Both the position numbers and the translations under genes were made by a program. Below are positions 1 to 7,895 of a DNA stretch of 27,863 nt, one piece after another. Below the pieces are notes generated by a model. The model was not told the origin of the DNA. It saw only the letters and a list, made by a program, of their open reading frames with translations, and searched no databases. The stretch's first letter is position 1. Each line of letters begins with the position of its first letter. Source of the DNA: DATEJJ01 sp051986465 (GTDB lineage Bacteria > Actinomycetota > Actinomycetes > Mycobacteriales > Micromonosporaceae); the NCBI GenBank assembly GCA_051986465.1, contig JBPYFB010000058.1, positions 1 through 27,863 of the forward strand, given 5' to 3'.

Positions 1-1567
1 CAGCAAACATCCCATCCAACACACCCGGCAAAAACAACTCCTCCACCGCATCCCAATTCACAAACAACCCACCACCCCGCTCCGTCACCTGACAGTCCAA
101 CCACACCTGCGGAGTGGTGGACATCGAGTAGCCGGGGTCGCCGATACCGCGGCGCAGCTCCGTCGGGAACAACTCGCCGAGGTTGATCGCGGTGGTGAAC
201 ACGACGGGCGCTACGGCCGGGGCGTCCGGGCGGGTACGCACGAGGTCGCGCAGCACCTCGACGCCGGTGTAGGAGCCGTGCGCGAGGTCGCTGTGGAAGC
301 GCGCGGACAGCCGCCGGACCCGCTCCACGAACGGCACGTCGTCGGTCAGGTCCACGGCCACCAGGGCCAGGTTGGTGAAGTCGCCGACGATGTCGTGCAC
401 GTCGGGGTGCAGTTCGTCGCGGTCGTAGTAGGGCATGTTGAGCAGGAAGGTGGGGTTCGCGCTCCAGGCTCCGAGGACTTCGGCGTAGGCCGCGGCAAAC
501 ACCATGGACAGCAGGACCGAGTGGCGCCGCGCGTGCTCCGCGAGCCGCTGCCAGTCGCCGGCGGAGATGGTGTGGCAGCGCCGGGTGTGGGTACGCGTCG
601 TCACCTGGTCCGGCGCAAGCGCCAGCGGCAGTTCCGGGGCACCGGGCAGTTCGGGCAGCCGGGACTGCCACCACTGCCGGTCGCGTTCCCAGGAACCGTC
701 ACGCCGGCCCCGGCGATCGGCGAGGTAGCGCGGGAAACTGTACTCCACCGCGGGCAACGGCAGATCCGGCTCGGCGTAGGCGGTACCGAGGTCGGTCAGC
801 AGCAGCCGGAAGCTCTGCCCGTCGCACACCAGCATCTCCACGGCGAGGTGGACCCGGGTGAACCCGTCCGGCAACAAGGAGAGCTGGAGGTCGAACACCT
901 CACCGCGGGCCGCGTCCATCCGGCGCTGCGACAGCGTGGCGCGCAGCCGCTCGGCGTACTCCAGCGCCTGCGGCTCGGGCAGCGCGCGCAGGTCGTGGAT
1001 GGTCACGCCGGGCCAGGGGCTCTCGTCGAGAATCTCCTGCCGCCCGTCGTCGAGGAAGCGCGCGCGCAGCATGCCGTGGCGCGCCACGACCGCCCGTACG
1101 GCCCGCTCCAGCCGTACCGGGTCCACGTCGGAACCGTCGAACTCGCAGTAGAACTGGGCGCCCACCCCGCCGAGTATCTGCGCCTCGTCCCGGCCGACCC
1201 AGTATGCGTACTGCATCGTGGCCAACGGGAACGGTCGGGCCTCGTCCCCGACCGAGCCGGGCACGACCTCCGCCGGTACCGGCGGGGCGAGGCGGTCGGC
1301 GACCAGATCCCACCACTGTCCGAGGGTGCGGTACTCCATCAGCTCGGCATAGGTCACGTCGGCACCGCACCGGCGCCACTGGCTCGCCAGGCGCATCACT
1401 TGAATCGAGTCCATGCCCAGCCCGAGCAGATCGTCGTCGTCACCGACCGCGGCGGCCGGCCGGCCGAGCAGTTCGGCCACCCCCGCCCGCATGCTCGGCA
1501 GATCCAGACTCGGCTCGGCGCGCGGGATGGTGCTCAGGCCGGCGGTGTCGATGCGGTCCAGGCTCAC
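1..1567 (-). CDS. NRPS 1, PchE-like: carrier protein plus heterocyclization (Cy) domain, C-terminus outside window
   Basis: First module of a thiazoline-forming NRPS. I start it at GTG 1567-1565, preceded by GAGGAG that overlaps the stop of the upstream diiron gene. Residues about 25-95 form a carrier domain with the phosphopantetheine site GMDSI at Ser54. The following helix (TYAELMEYRTLGQWW) resembles the aryl carrier domains of PchE, HMWP2 and EntB. A Cy domain follows from about residue 110. It should condense the loaded acid with cysteine and cyclodehydrate to a thiazoline. Its diagnostic DxxxxD motif reads E244-M-L-V-C-D249, so the first Asp is Glu. The conserved TPQVWLDCQV motif lies near bases 90-125. 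The gene continues past base 1, where A and PCP domains are expected as in PchE. The last roughly 120 bases use a different codon style (see findings). The family call is firm; the substrate is unknown. Confidence 0.9.
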   Translation of the reverse strand, partial: MSLDRIDTAGLSTIPRAEPSLDLPSMRAGVAELLGRPAAAVGDDDDLLGLGMDSIQVMRLASQWRRCGADVTYAELMEYRTLGQWWDLVADRLAPPVPAEVVPGSVGDEARPFPLATMQYAYWVGRDEAQILGGVGAQFYCEFDGSDVDPVRLERAVRAVVARHGMLRARFLDDGRQEILDESPWPGVTIHDLRALPEPQALEYAERLRATLSQRRMDAARGEVFDLQLSLLPDGFTRVHLAVEMLVCDGQSFRLLLTDLGTAYAEPDLPLPAVEYSFPRYLADRRGRRDGSWERDRQWWQSRLPELPGAPELPLALAPDQVTTRTHTRRCHTISAGDWQRLAEHARRHSVLLSMVFAAAYAEVLGAWSANPTFLLNMPYYDRDELHPDVHDIVGDFTNLALVAVDLTDDVPFVERVRRLSARFHSDLAHGSYTGVEVLRDLVRTRPDAPAVAPVVFTTAINLGELFPTELRRGIGDPGYSMSTTPQVWLDCQVTERGGGLFVNWDAVEELFLPGVLDGMFA

Positions 1568-1576
1568 GGCGGCTCC

Positions 1577-2521
1577 TCACGCGCGGTACGGCAGCAGCCC
1601 GAGATCGCCAAGGCCGGTGCGTACGCGCTCGGTCAGCAGACCGATGCCGCGCAACGCCGACACAACCTTCGTGAAAATGGTCTGCCGGTACTTGGTCATC
1701 AACTGATCCGTCGCCGCGTACGCCACGCCATCGGCGCGCGGCACGTCCAGCCGCTCCCAGACGTCCTCCAGCAGGAAGCGGCGCCGGGTCAGGTAGGCGG
1801 CCTCCAGCACCAGATCCTCCCGGTCGGCGAGTTCGGCGCGGGTCATGTCGCGGTAGATGCCACCGAGCGACAGGACGCCGAACGAGATGTGCCGCGCCTC
1901 GTCCCGGGCCACGAGTCGGGTGATGCTTTTGATGAGGTCGTCGTGGAACGTGGTGTCGGCCAGGCGGAAGGCCGCCATCGCCAGCGCCTCCACCATAATC
2001 TGCATGCCGAGCGCGGTCACGTCCCAGCGCCGGTCGGCGAGGATGTGCGCGATGAGTGTCTCAAGTGGACCGCTGACCGGGTACCCCGCGGGCACCTTGT
2101 CGCGCACGTACCGGGCGAACGCCTCCACGTGCCGGGCCTCGTCGGCGGCCTGGCTCGCGGCGTAGAACTTACTGTCCACATCGGGCACCACCTCGACGAG
2201 CCGCCCGGCGACCACCAGCGCGCCCTGCTCGCCGTGCAAGAACTGGCTCACCATCCAGGCCTGCAGCTCCCACCGGAACGCGTCCCACATGTGGCGGCCG
2301 CGCGCGGCCAGCGGTGAGGCTTCGAAGGCGGCCATCGCGTATCGCGAGTCGTCGGGCAGCGCCGCGCCGAACGGTACGTCGATCGCCCAGTCGATGTCGG
2401 TGCTGGCGTTCCACTGCGCCTGCTTGGCCCGTTCGTACAGGGACATCACGCGCGGGGCCGCGGAGTCGTACCGCCACGTCAGTGTGGCCTCCACCGGTGC
2501 GCGGATGGTCACCTGCGACAT
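1577..2521 (-). CDS. Ferritin-like diiron protein, probable oxygenase or desaturase
   Basis: A 314-residue protein with start ATG 2521-2519. It shows the four-helix carboxylate/histidine pattern of non-haem diiron enzymes: a helix with HGEQGAL, then DEARHV, a helix with VEALAMAAF, then DEARHIS. The two ExxH motifs plus two isolated Glu residues can supply six ligands, as in R2, desaturases and AurF/CmlI-type oxygenases. The family predicts O2-dependent hydroxylation, desaturation or N-oxygenation, probably of a carrier- or CoA-bound intermediate; the exact reaction cannot be read. It lies 9 bases before the NRPS 1 start and 44 bases after the P450, so it is cotranscribed with both. No signal peptide or membrane segment is visible, so it should be cytosolic. 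Fold confidence is high, subfamily confidence low. Confidence 0.8.
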   Translation of the reverse strand: MSQVTIRAPVEATLTWRYDSAAPRVMSLYERAKQAQWNASTDIDWAIDVPFGAALPDDSRYAMAAFEASPLAARGRHMWDAFRWELQAWMVSQFLHGEQGALVVAGRLVEVVPDVDSKFYAASQAADEARHVEAFARYVRDKVPAGYPVSGPLETLIAHILADRRWDVTALGMQIMVEALAMAAFRLADTTFHDDLIKSITRLVARDEARHISFGVLSLGGIYRDMTRAELADREDLVLEAAYLTRRRFLLEDVWERLDVPRADGVAYAATDQLMTKYRQTIFTKVVSALRGIGLLTERVRTGLGDLGLLPYRA

Positions 2522-2565
2522 TGCCTCAAGGTACCGGCGGCCGTGCGGCGGGACGAGGTGTGCAA

Positions 2566-3798
2566 TCAGCCCGCGAACTCCATCGGCAGCGCCTTGATGC
2601 CGTTCATGAACGTGGACTCCAGGCGGACCACCGAGCCGGCCAGGCGCAGCCGGAACAGGTGTGGCCGCAGCGTGTCCAGCAGCACCTGCGCCTCCAGATG
2701 CGCCAGGTGCGAGCCGAGGCAGAAGTGGGGTCCGACGCCGAAGGCGAGGTGCGGGTTGGGCCGGCGGGACAGGTCGAGCCGGTCCGGTACGGCGAACACC
2801 CGCTCGTCGCGGTTTGCCGACGCGTAGTACAGCACCACCTTGTCGCCGGCCCGGATCGGCTGGCCGTCGAGCTCGGTGTCCACTGTGGACGTACGGCGGA
2901 ACTGTATGATCGGAGTGATCCACCGCAGCAGCTCGTCGACCGCGCGCCGGGTCAGCGAAGGATCCGCGACGAGCGCGGCGCACTGGTCGGGGAACTCGAC
3001 GAGCGCGAGCAGCGAGCCGGACAGCAGGTGCCGGGTGGTCTCGTTGCCGGCGATGACGAGCAGCAGCCACAACTGGCAGAACTCCGCGTCGGTCAGGCGC
3101 CGCCCGTCGACCTCGCTGGCGACCAGCCGGCTGACCAGATCCTCGCCCGGCTGCCGGCGCCGCGCCGCCGCCATGTCCCGCGCGTACCCGAAGGCCTCCC
3201 GGAAGGTGCGCCGGTAGGCGTCCACGCTGCCGCCGCCGTACTCCGGGTCGTCGAAGCCCACCAGGTTGTTGCTCCAGCCGAACAGCAGCCCGCGATCGGC
3301 GCGCGGCACGCCCAACAGGTCGGCCAGCACGAGGAGCGGAAGCTCGGCGGCGAGCGCGGTCACCGCGTCGAATGCGCCGTCCGCCACCGCCTTCCCAACC
3401 AGGTCTTCGGCGTGGGTACGGATCCCGCCGGTGAGCGCGGCCACCTCGCGAGGGGTGAACGCGGCGGTGACGTGACGCCGGATCCGGGTGTGCTCCGGCG
3501 CGTCCATGTTCGCCAGCAGTTGCCGGGCCCGCTCCAGGTCGGCCGGAGTCTTGGGATCGGCGAGAAACGCACCCTTGGCGGCCGACGAGAACCGGGTCGG
3601 GTCCCGCTCGGCGGCGACCACGCTGGCATGCCGCGTCACCGCCCAGTACCCGCTGCCCCGGCGCACCTGGAGGCCGTCGCGTTCGCTGTGGTAGCGCAGT
3701 TCCGGCTCGGCCACCCAGGCGACGGGCGCCTCCCGGCGCCGGCGCGCGAACTCCTCGTGCGGTACGCCGGTCCGGTACGTCACTGGGTCGGCGAGCAT
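2566..3798 (-). CDS. Cytochrome P450
   Basis: A 410-residue soluble bacterial P450. Visible signatures are the I-helix oxygen-activation motif AGNETTR, the K-helix ExxR (DELLRW), and the haem loop FGVGPHFCLGSHLA with the axial thiolate at Cys360. Start ATG 3798 has AGGAGG five bases upstream and lies inside the 3' end of the ligase gene (19-base overlap), so expression is coupled. The FGVGPHFCLGSHLA loop and overall length resemble CYP families acting on terpenoid, steroid or fatty-acid carboxyl substrates, but that is only a family impression. It likely hydroxylates the starter acid or the finished product. Redox partners are not encoded in the window. Confidence 0.95.
   Translation of the reverse strand: MLADPVTYRTGVPHEEFARRRREAPVAWVAEPELRYHSERDGLQVRRGSGYWAVTRHASVVAAERDPTRFSSAAKGAFLADPKTPADLERARQLLANMDAPEHTRIRRHVTAAFTPREVAALTGGIRTHAEDLVGKAVADGAFDAVTALAAELPLLVLADLLGVPRADRGLLFGWSNNLVGFDDPEYGGGSVDAYRRTFREAFGYARDMAAARRRQPGEDLVSRLVASEVDGRRLTDAEFCQLWLLLVIAGNETTRHLLSGSLLALVEFPDQCAALVADPSLTRRAVDELLRWITPIIQFRRTSTVDTELDGQPIRAGDKVVLYYASANRDERVFAVPDRLDLSRRPNPHLAFGVGPHFCLGSHLAHLEAQVLLDTLRPHLFRLRLAGSVVRLESTFMNGIKALPMEFAG
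2878..2890. repeat. Iterated palindrome copy in the P450 gene
   Basis: GTCCACTGTGGAC has perfect 6-base arms around one base and encodes Ser-Thr-Val-Asp on the minus strand, using the A-ending codon ACA. Confidence 0.85.
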
Positions 3799-5348
3799 GC
3801 CGCCTCCTGCCAGTACGGCTCGCGCAGCGTCCGGCGGCTCAGCTTGCCGGACGGTTCCCGGGGCAACTCGTCCACCACCCGGTACGCGCGCGGCCGCTTG
3901 TAGCCGGCCAACTGCCGCCGGCAGTGCGCATCCAGCACGTCGGGTACGTCCTCGACGCCGACCCCGGCCGCCGGTGCCAGTTCCACCACGGCCATCACGC
4001 GCTCACCGAACTCGTCGTCGGGGATGCCGAAGACCGCCGCGTCGCGTACCGCGGGATGGCTCACCAGCACGGCCTCCACCTCCGCCGGGTAGATGTTCAC
4101 CGCGCCGGAGATGATGGTGTCGAGGGTGCGCCCGGTCAGGTACAGGTACCCGTCCGCGTCTAACCGGCCGAGGTCGCCAACGGTGAAGGTGCCCGCTCCC
4201 CGGTACGCCGCGGCGGTCTTGCCCGGGGCGTTGTGGTACCGGAAGTCCAGCCGGGACGGGCGCCGGACGTACACCCGGCCGATCTCGCCGACCGGTAGCG
4301 CATTGCCGTCGTCGTCCATGATGGCGACCTCGGTCGGTGGCGTCGGGCGCCCGACGCTGCCCGGCCGTTCGAGCCACTGCGCCGAGTCGATGGTGGTGAC
4401 GATGCCCGCCTCGGTGGCCGCGTAGTACTCGGTGAGCACCGGCCCCCACCATTCGATCATCCGTTGCTTCACGCCGACCGGGCAGGCCGCGCCGCCGTGC
4501 CACACGCGTTCCAGGGCACCGCCGCGGAACTGCGCGCGGGTCGACTCGTCGAGGCCGAGCAGCCGGATGAACTGAGCGGGTACCAGGTGGCAGATCGTCA
4601 CCTGGTCACGTGCCAGGGTGGCGAGGGTCTCGGCGGCGTCGAAGCGCTGCCGGAGTATGAGATGGCAGCCGCGCAGCAACGGGAAGAGTGAGAAGAACAC
4701 CTGGGCCGCGTGGTACCAGGGCCCGGTCAGCAGGGTGCGCCCGCGCGACGGGATGCCGAGCCCGGCGCCGAGGCCCGCGACCGTACGGGCCGCCTCGGGC
4801 AGTCCGGCGCCGACCGTGAACAGCTTGGTGAGTACGCCCTTGGGTTGCCCGGTCGTGGCCGAGGTGTAGAGCATGACCGAGCCGCACTGCTGGCCGGCCG
4901 GCTCGGCTCCATCCACAGTGGACAGCAGCTCCTCGGCGGCGCGCAGCGGGCCGACCGGTGCGGCGTCCATGGCGGCGGCGAGCAGCGGAGTGGTGCCGGC
5001 CACTTCGATCGCCTGGGCCACCCGGCCGGCATAGGCGGGATCGGCCAGTACCGCCCGGCTGCCGGAGTCGCCGAGCAGGTAAGCGATTTCCGGCGCGGTC
5101 AGCCGCCAGCTGATCGGCACCGCGACCAGGCCGGCGTGCAGGCAGGCGAGCAGCGCCTCGAAGGTGGTCCGCCGGTTGCCCGTCACGAACGCCACCCGGT
5201 CGCCCGTAACGAGACCGTGCCCACGCAACAACGCCACCCATCGATTCACCCGGTCGTCCAACTGCGACCAGGTGAGCGCCGCCTGCTCGTCGGCGACGGC
5301 CGGCGCGCCGGCCGCACTCTCCAGCATCGGAACCAGCAGCCCTGCCAT
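3780..5348 (-). CDS. FadD-like acyl-CoA/acyl-ACP synthetase (AMP-forming)
   Basis: A 522-residue ANL-superfamily ligase. Motifs in order: phosphate loop TSATTGQPKG (an unusual Ala where Gly is normal in TSGTTG), YYAATEAG, TGRTLDTIISGAVNIYPAEVE, and a C-terminal Lys in EPSGKLSRRTL for the adenylation half-reaction. The NIYPAEVE segment is typical of FadD-type acyl-CoA synthetases rather than NRPS adenylation domains. It should activate a free carboxylic acid to an acyl adenylate and pass it to CoA or a carrier. It sits between the aldolase-like gene (23-base gap) and the P450 (overlap) in operon A. A second AMP ligase at 12876-14480 is EntE-like, so this one probably serves a CoA-stage step. 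Start ATG 5348 follows GGAGAGAG. Confidence 0.93.
   Translation of the reverse strand: MAGLLVPMLESAAGAPAVADEQAALTWSQLDDRVNRWVALLRGHGLVTGDRVAFVTGNRRTTFEALLACLHAGLVAVPISWRLTAPEIAYLLGDSGSRAVLADPAYAGRVAQAIEVAGTTPLLAAAMDAAPVGPLRAAEELLSTVDGAEPAGQQCGSVMLYTSATTGQPKGVLTKLFTVGAGLPEAARTVAGLGAGLGIPSRGRTLLTGPWYHAAQVFFSLFPLLRGCHLILRQRFDAAETLATLARDQVTICHLVPAQFIRLLGLDESTRAQFRGGALERVWHGGAACPVGVKQRMIEWWGPVLTEYYAATEAGIVTTIDSAQWLERPGSVGRPTPPTEVAIMDDDGNALPVGEIGRVYVRRPSRLDFRYHNAPGKTAAAYRGAGTFTVGDLGRLDADGYLYLTGRTLDTIISGAVNIYPAEVEAVLVSHPAVRDAAVFGIPDDEFGERVMAVVELAPAAGVGVEDVPDVLDAHCRRQLAGYKRPRAYRVVDELPREPSGKLSRRTLREPYWQEAACSPTQ
4912..4922. repeat. Iterated palindrome copy in the FadD-like gene
   Basis: TCCACAGTGGA has perfect 5-base arms around one base and again encodes Ser-Thr-Val-Asp on the minus strand. 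Confidence 0.8.
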
Positions 5349-5371
5349 GTGCTCTCTCCGTTCCGGCCGGC

Positions 5372-6112
5372 CTACTCGAGCAGGTCCGGCTGCTGTTCGA
5401 GGATGGCCCGGTACATGGTGCGGAAGTTGAACCGGCCGATGCTCGGCGTGCCGATCTGCTCCCGCGTGGTACGCGCGCTGCCGGCGGCGATCAGCGCCGG
5501 CTGGCCGGCCGCCTCAGCCAGCAGTTGCACCTCGCAGCAGCGGTCCATCGCGATGAACCACCAGCCGGCCTCCGCGACCGAGCCGCCCACCGTCAACAGC
5601 CCGTGGTTGGCCAGAATCACCGCCTTGTATCCGGCCAGCGACTGCGCGATCCGCTTGCCCTCGGCCTCGTCGAGGACCACACCGGTGTAGTCACTGTGCA
5701 GCGCGTGGTCCTCGAAGAAGGCGCAGGCGTCCTGCGTGATCGGATCCAGCAGGCACTTCAGGGTCGACCACGCCCGGCCCGCCACCGAGTGGGTGTGCGC
5801 CGCCGCGACCACGTCCGGCCGGGCCGCGTGGACCTGCGAGTGGATGGCGTATCCGGCCGGGTTGACCCGCCCCGTCCCTGCGACCACGACCCCGGCCTGG
5901 TCGACCAGCAGCAGGTCGCTGACGCGTACCCGGGCGAACGGGTGACCGAACGGGTTGACCCAGAACCGGTCCGGGTGCTCGGGGTCGCGCGCGGTCACGT
6001 GCCCGCCGGCCCCCTCGTCGTAGCCGCGCACCGCGAACATCCGCAGGGTCGCGGCGAGTTGCCGCTTGCGGTACAGGCGCTCCTCGTCGATACTGCGGCG
6101 CTCGCCCATCAT
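5372..6112 (-). CDS. Class II aldolase/adducin-family protein
   Basis: A 246-residue cytosolic protein of the zinc-dependent class II aldolase/adducin fold. The metal-binding histidines are visible in AAHTHSVAG and downstream in ANHGLLTVGG. Conserved stretches such as FWVNPFG, AIHSQVHAARPDV and TQDACAFFEDH support the family. Members catalyse retro-aldol, decarboxylation or epimerization of small hydroxy-carbonyl compounds, but the biosynthetic subgroup has few defined reactions. Two tandem ATGs (6112 and 6109) follow GAGGGGAG; either may be used. It lies 15 bases after the isomerase-like gene and 23 before the ligase, within operon A. A carbon-carbon bond step on the starter acid is an inference from context. 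Confidence 0.85.
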   Translation of the reverse strand: MMGERRSIDEERLYRKRQLAATLRMFAVRGYDEGAGGHVTARDPEHPDRFWVNPFGHPFARVRVSDLLLVDQAGVVVAGTGRVNPAGYAIHSQVHAARPDVVAAAHTHSVAGRAWSTLKCLLDPITQDACAFFEDHALHSDYTGVVLDEAEGKRIAQSLAGYKAVILANHGLLTVGGSVAEAGWWFIAMDRCCEVQLLAEAAGQPALIAAGSARTTREQIGTPSIGRFNFRTMYRAILEQQPDLLE

Positions 6113-6127
6113 CGCTCCCCTCGCCGG

Positions 6128-6829
6128 TCAGCCACAGCCACCGGCGGTGTCCCGGTCGTAGCCGCCGGCGGGTACCGTCGCCACCGGCAGGCCGTGCAGC
6201 GGATCGGCCTGCGCGCCGGTCGCGTCGCGGTACGCCTCGAGGAACAGTTCGAGCCGGTCGAAACCCCAGAACCGTTGCCGGCCCAGGCGCAGGTACGGCA
6301 CGCCGAAGATGTCGTCCTCGTACGCGGCGTAAAGGCAACGCACCCCTTCCGCCCGTACCTGCGCGTCGTCGACCGCCGCGTCGAGCAGATCCGCCGGCAG
6401 GCCCGCCTCGGCGGTCACCCGGCGCAGCACCGCGCGTTCGCAGATGTTCTCCCCGCGCTGCCACCGCGCGGCCACCAGGGCGTCGTAGCACTGCACCGCG
6501 ACGCCCAGGCGCCGAGCGGCGAGCCAGGCCAGATGCGGCACCTCCCACCAGGGGTCGATGTCGATCGGCCAGGCCATCGCGAGGCCGAGCCGGGTGGCCA
6601 GCCGCTTGGTGTCGCCCAGCACGTACAGGTGCTTCGCCTTGCTCATCGCCTGGTAGGGCAGGCGCGCGCCGAGTTCGAGCAGCGCGCCTTCGGTGTCCGG
6701 GTCCGGATCCCAGTACGGATAGCAGTCGACGACCTCGAACAGGTCCGGGACCGTCCGGCGCAACCGGTGCACCGCCATCCAGCTGTACGGGCTGCGGAAG
6801 GAGAAGTACAGGCGGGGCGGGCGTTTCAC
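6128..6829 (-). CDS. DsbA-fold 2-hydroxychromene-2-carboxylate isomerase-like protein
   Basis: A 233-residue thioredoxin-fold protein of the DsbA/kappa-GST type. The N-terminus YFSFRSPYSWMAVHRL contains the SPYS signature of 2-hydroxychromene-2-carboxylate (HCCA) isomerases, in which Ser replaces the redox Cys. The C-terminal FGVPYLRLGRQRFWGFDRL is the usual cis-Pro and substrate region (GVP, FWGxDRL). Known members isomerize aromatic ring-cleavage intermediates using a thiol cofactor; in actinomycetes mycothiol would be the candidate. The start is GTG 6829-6827, whose bases overlap the TGA of the thioesterase gene (GTGA), which fixes the start. A long upstream extension in this frame is an artefact. 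It may isomerize or add a thiol to the starter intermediate; substrate unknown. Confidence 0.85.
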   Translation of the reverse strand: MKRPPRLYFSFRSPYSWMAVHRLRRTVPDLFEVVDCYPYWDPDPDTEGALLELGARLPYQAMSKAKHLYVLGDTKRLATRLGLAMAWPIDIDPWWEVPHLAWLAARRLGVAVQCYDALVAARWQRGENICERAVLRRVTAEAGLPADLLDAAVDDAQVRAEGVRCLYAAYEDDIFGVPYLRLGRQRFWGFDRLELFLEAYRDATGAQADPLHGLPVATVPAGGYDRDTAGGCG

Positions 6830-7785
6830 CGGTGGCTCCGGGTCAGCGCGGCTACCACCTGTCTGTCCAGAGTGGCCAGTCCGCCCGCGCCGGCACCGGA
6901 GGCGACCGCGTACGCGTGCAGGATCCGTCCCGTGGCGGTGTGCACCATCGCGGTGCCGCGCCGCACGTAGCAGTCCATCCGCGCGTCGAAGGCGACATCC
7001 TTCACCACGTCGGTAATGGTGAGGATGGTATGGACGGTCTCCTCCATGGTCACATCCGCGAGCACGCCGATGCGGGCGCGGGACACGACCGGTATCCACC
7101 CGCGCTTGCGCAGCATCGTCCGGATGGACAGGCCGCGGTCGGCGAGGAACAGGTCCACCACCTTCTCCAGCGCCCGCACATAGCCTGCGTACTGCAGGTG
7201 CTCGGAGAACTGGCAGTCGTAGTACGGCACCCGCCAGGACCAGCGGAACCCGGCCGAGTCGGGCGGCACCAGGTGGGCGGCCGGGTCGGTGCTGTGCGCG
7301 ACCGGGCGGTCCTGCCGTCCGGGTACGCCGGCCGCACCGACGTCGCTGACCACGAGCGGTACCAGCGCGGCGGGCGGCTCGGCCGTGCCGGGGGCGCCCG
7401 GCTCGCGCACCAGGGCGACGCTGACCTGACCGCGCAGCACGGTCGGCGCACCGGGGCGGCGGGCCCGCAGCCGGACGGTGAACTCGCCCGGCCCGCCGGT
7501 CACCGTGGCATCCACCTCGTCGTCCAACTCGATGACCGCGGGCAGCTGGACCGAACAGTCCACAATAGACAAGCCGAGCCCGTGGTTGAGGTACAGGCTG
7601 GCGGCGCCGATGTTGTTGCGGCGGTACCACTCCAGCACGGCTTCCTCGGCCATCAGCATGAACTGCCGGAAGCCGATCCAGGTGCGGATGTTGGCGCCTT
7701 CCCGGCGGGGCCGCAACGCGATTGTGGTGCCCTGGTCGGCCTGTGTCACCGTCACCCTGACTCCCGCGTGCCGTAGGAATGTCAC
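6826..7785 (-). CDS. Double-hotdog thioesterase-like protein
   Basis: A 319-residue protein with two copies of a YbgC/4HBT-like hotdog region. The first is around residues 30-110 (IGFRQFMLMAEEAVLEWYRR) and the second around residues 180-300 (VPYYDCQFSEHLQYAGYVRAL). The second copy has the YDCQFSEHLQYAGYVRALE arrangement typical of 4-hydroxybenzoyl-CoA thioesterase-like proteins, with an Asp in the catalytic region. It probably hydrolyses an acyl-CoA or acyl-carrier thioester, releasing the acid that a ligase then activates, or removes mis-primed chains. It is the first gene of operon A. The start is GTG 7785 next to GAGG; a slightly later start cannot be excluded. It diverges from the acyl-CoA dehydrogenase pair across a 110-base region. 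Confidence 0.75.
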   Translation of the reverse strand: MTFLRHAGVRVTVTQADQGTTIALRPRREGANIRTWIGFRQFMLMAEEAVLEWYRRNNIGAASLYLNHGLGLSIVDCSVQLPAVIELDDEVDATVTGGPGEFTVRLRARRPGAPTVLRGQVSVALVREPGAPGTAEPPAALVPLVVSDVGAAGVPGRQDRPVAHSTDPAAHLVPPDSAGFRWSWRVPYYDCQFSEHLQYAGYVRALEKVVDLFLADRGLSIRTMLRKRGWIPVVSRARIGVLADVTMEETVHTILTITDVVKDVAFDARMDCYVRRGTAMVHTATGRILHAYAVASGAGAGGLATLDRQVVAALTRSHR

Positions 7786-7895
7786 ACCTCGAGTCCACCG
7801 ACACCATCACAGAGGCACCGGCGCAGCGTCAACGGTGCTCCAGCGCGCTTTCCGGGCGCTCCCCCGGGCCGCGCGGGCGGCAGTATCGTCCGGGC
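7786..7895. promoter_or_regulatory. Divergent intergenic region between operon A and the ACAD pair
   Basis: 110 bases separate the minus-strand thioesterase start (7785) from the plus-strand dehydrogenase start (7896). It must hold promoters for both directions. I see no confident -35/-10 pair, no clear operator palindrome and no IdeR-like iron box. The plus-strand frame stays open upstream to 7779, so a longer N-terminus is formally possible, but homology starts at 7896. Confidence 0.5.

Noticed and set aside
278..2317. 679-codon plus-strand open frame opposite NRPS 1 and the diiron gene
   Set aside because: The minus strand carries clear ArCP, Cy and diiron motifs; the plus-strand translation has none.
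6830..7810. Long N-terminal extension of the isomerase-like protein
   Set aside because: It overlaps the thioesterase gene in another frame and is Arg/Pro-rich; the GTGA overlap at 6826-6829 gives the correct start.
7786..7895. IdeR/DmdR-type iron box in this and the other leaders (16216-16298 and 27772-27863)
   Set aside because: No sequence resembling the AT-rich 19-base consensus is present, so iron control cannot be claimed from this window.
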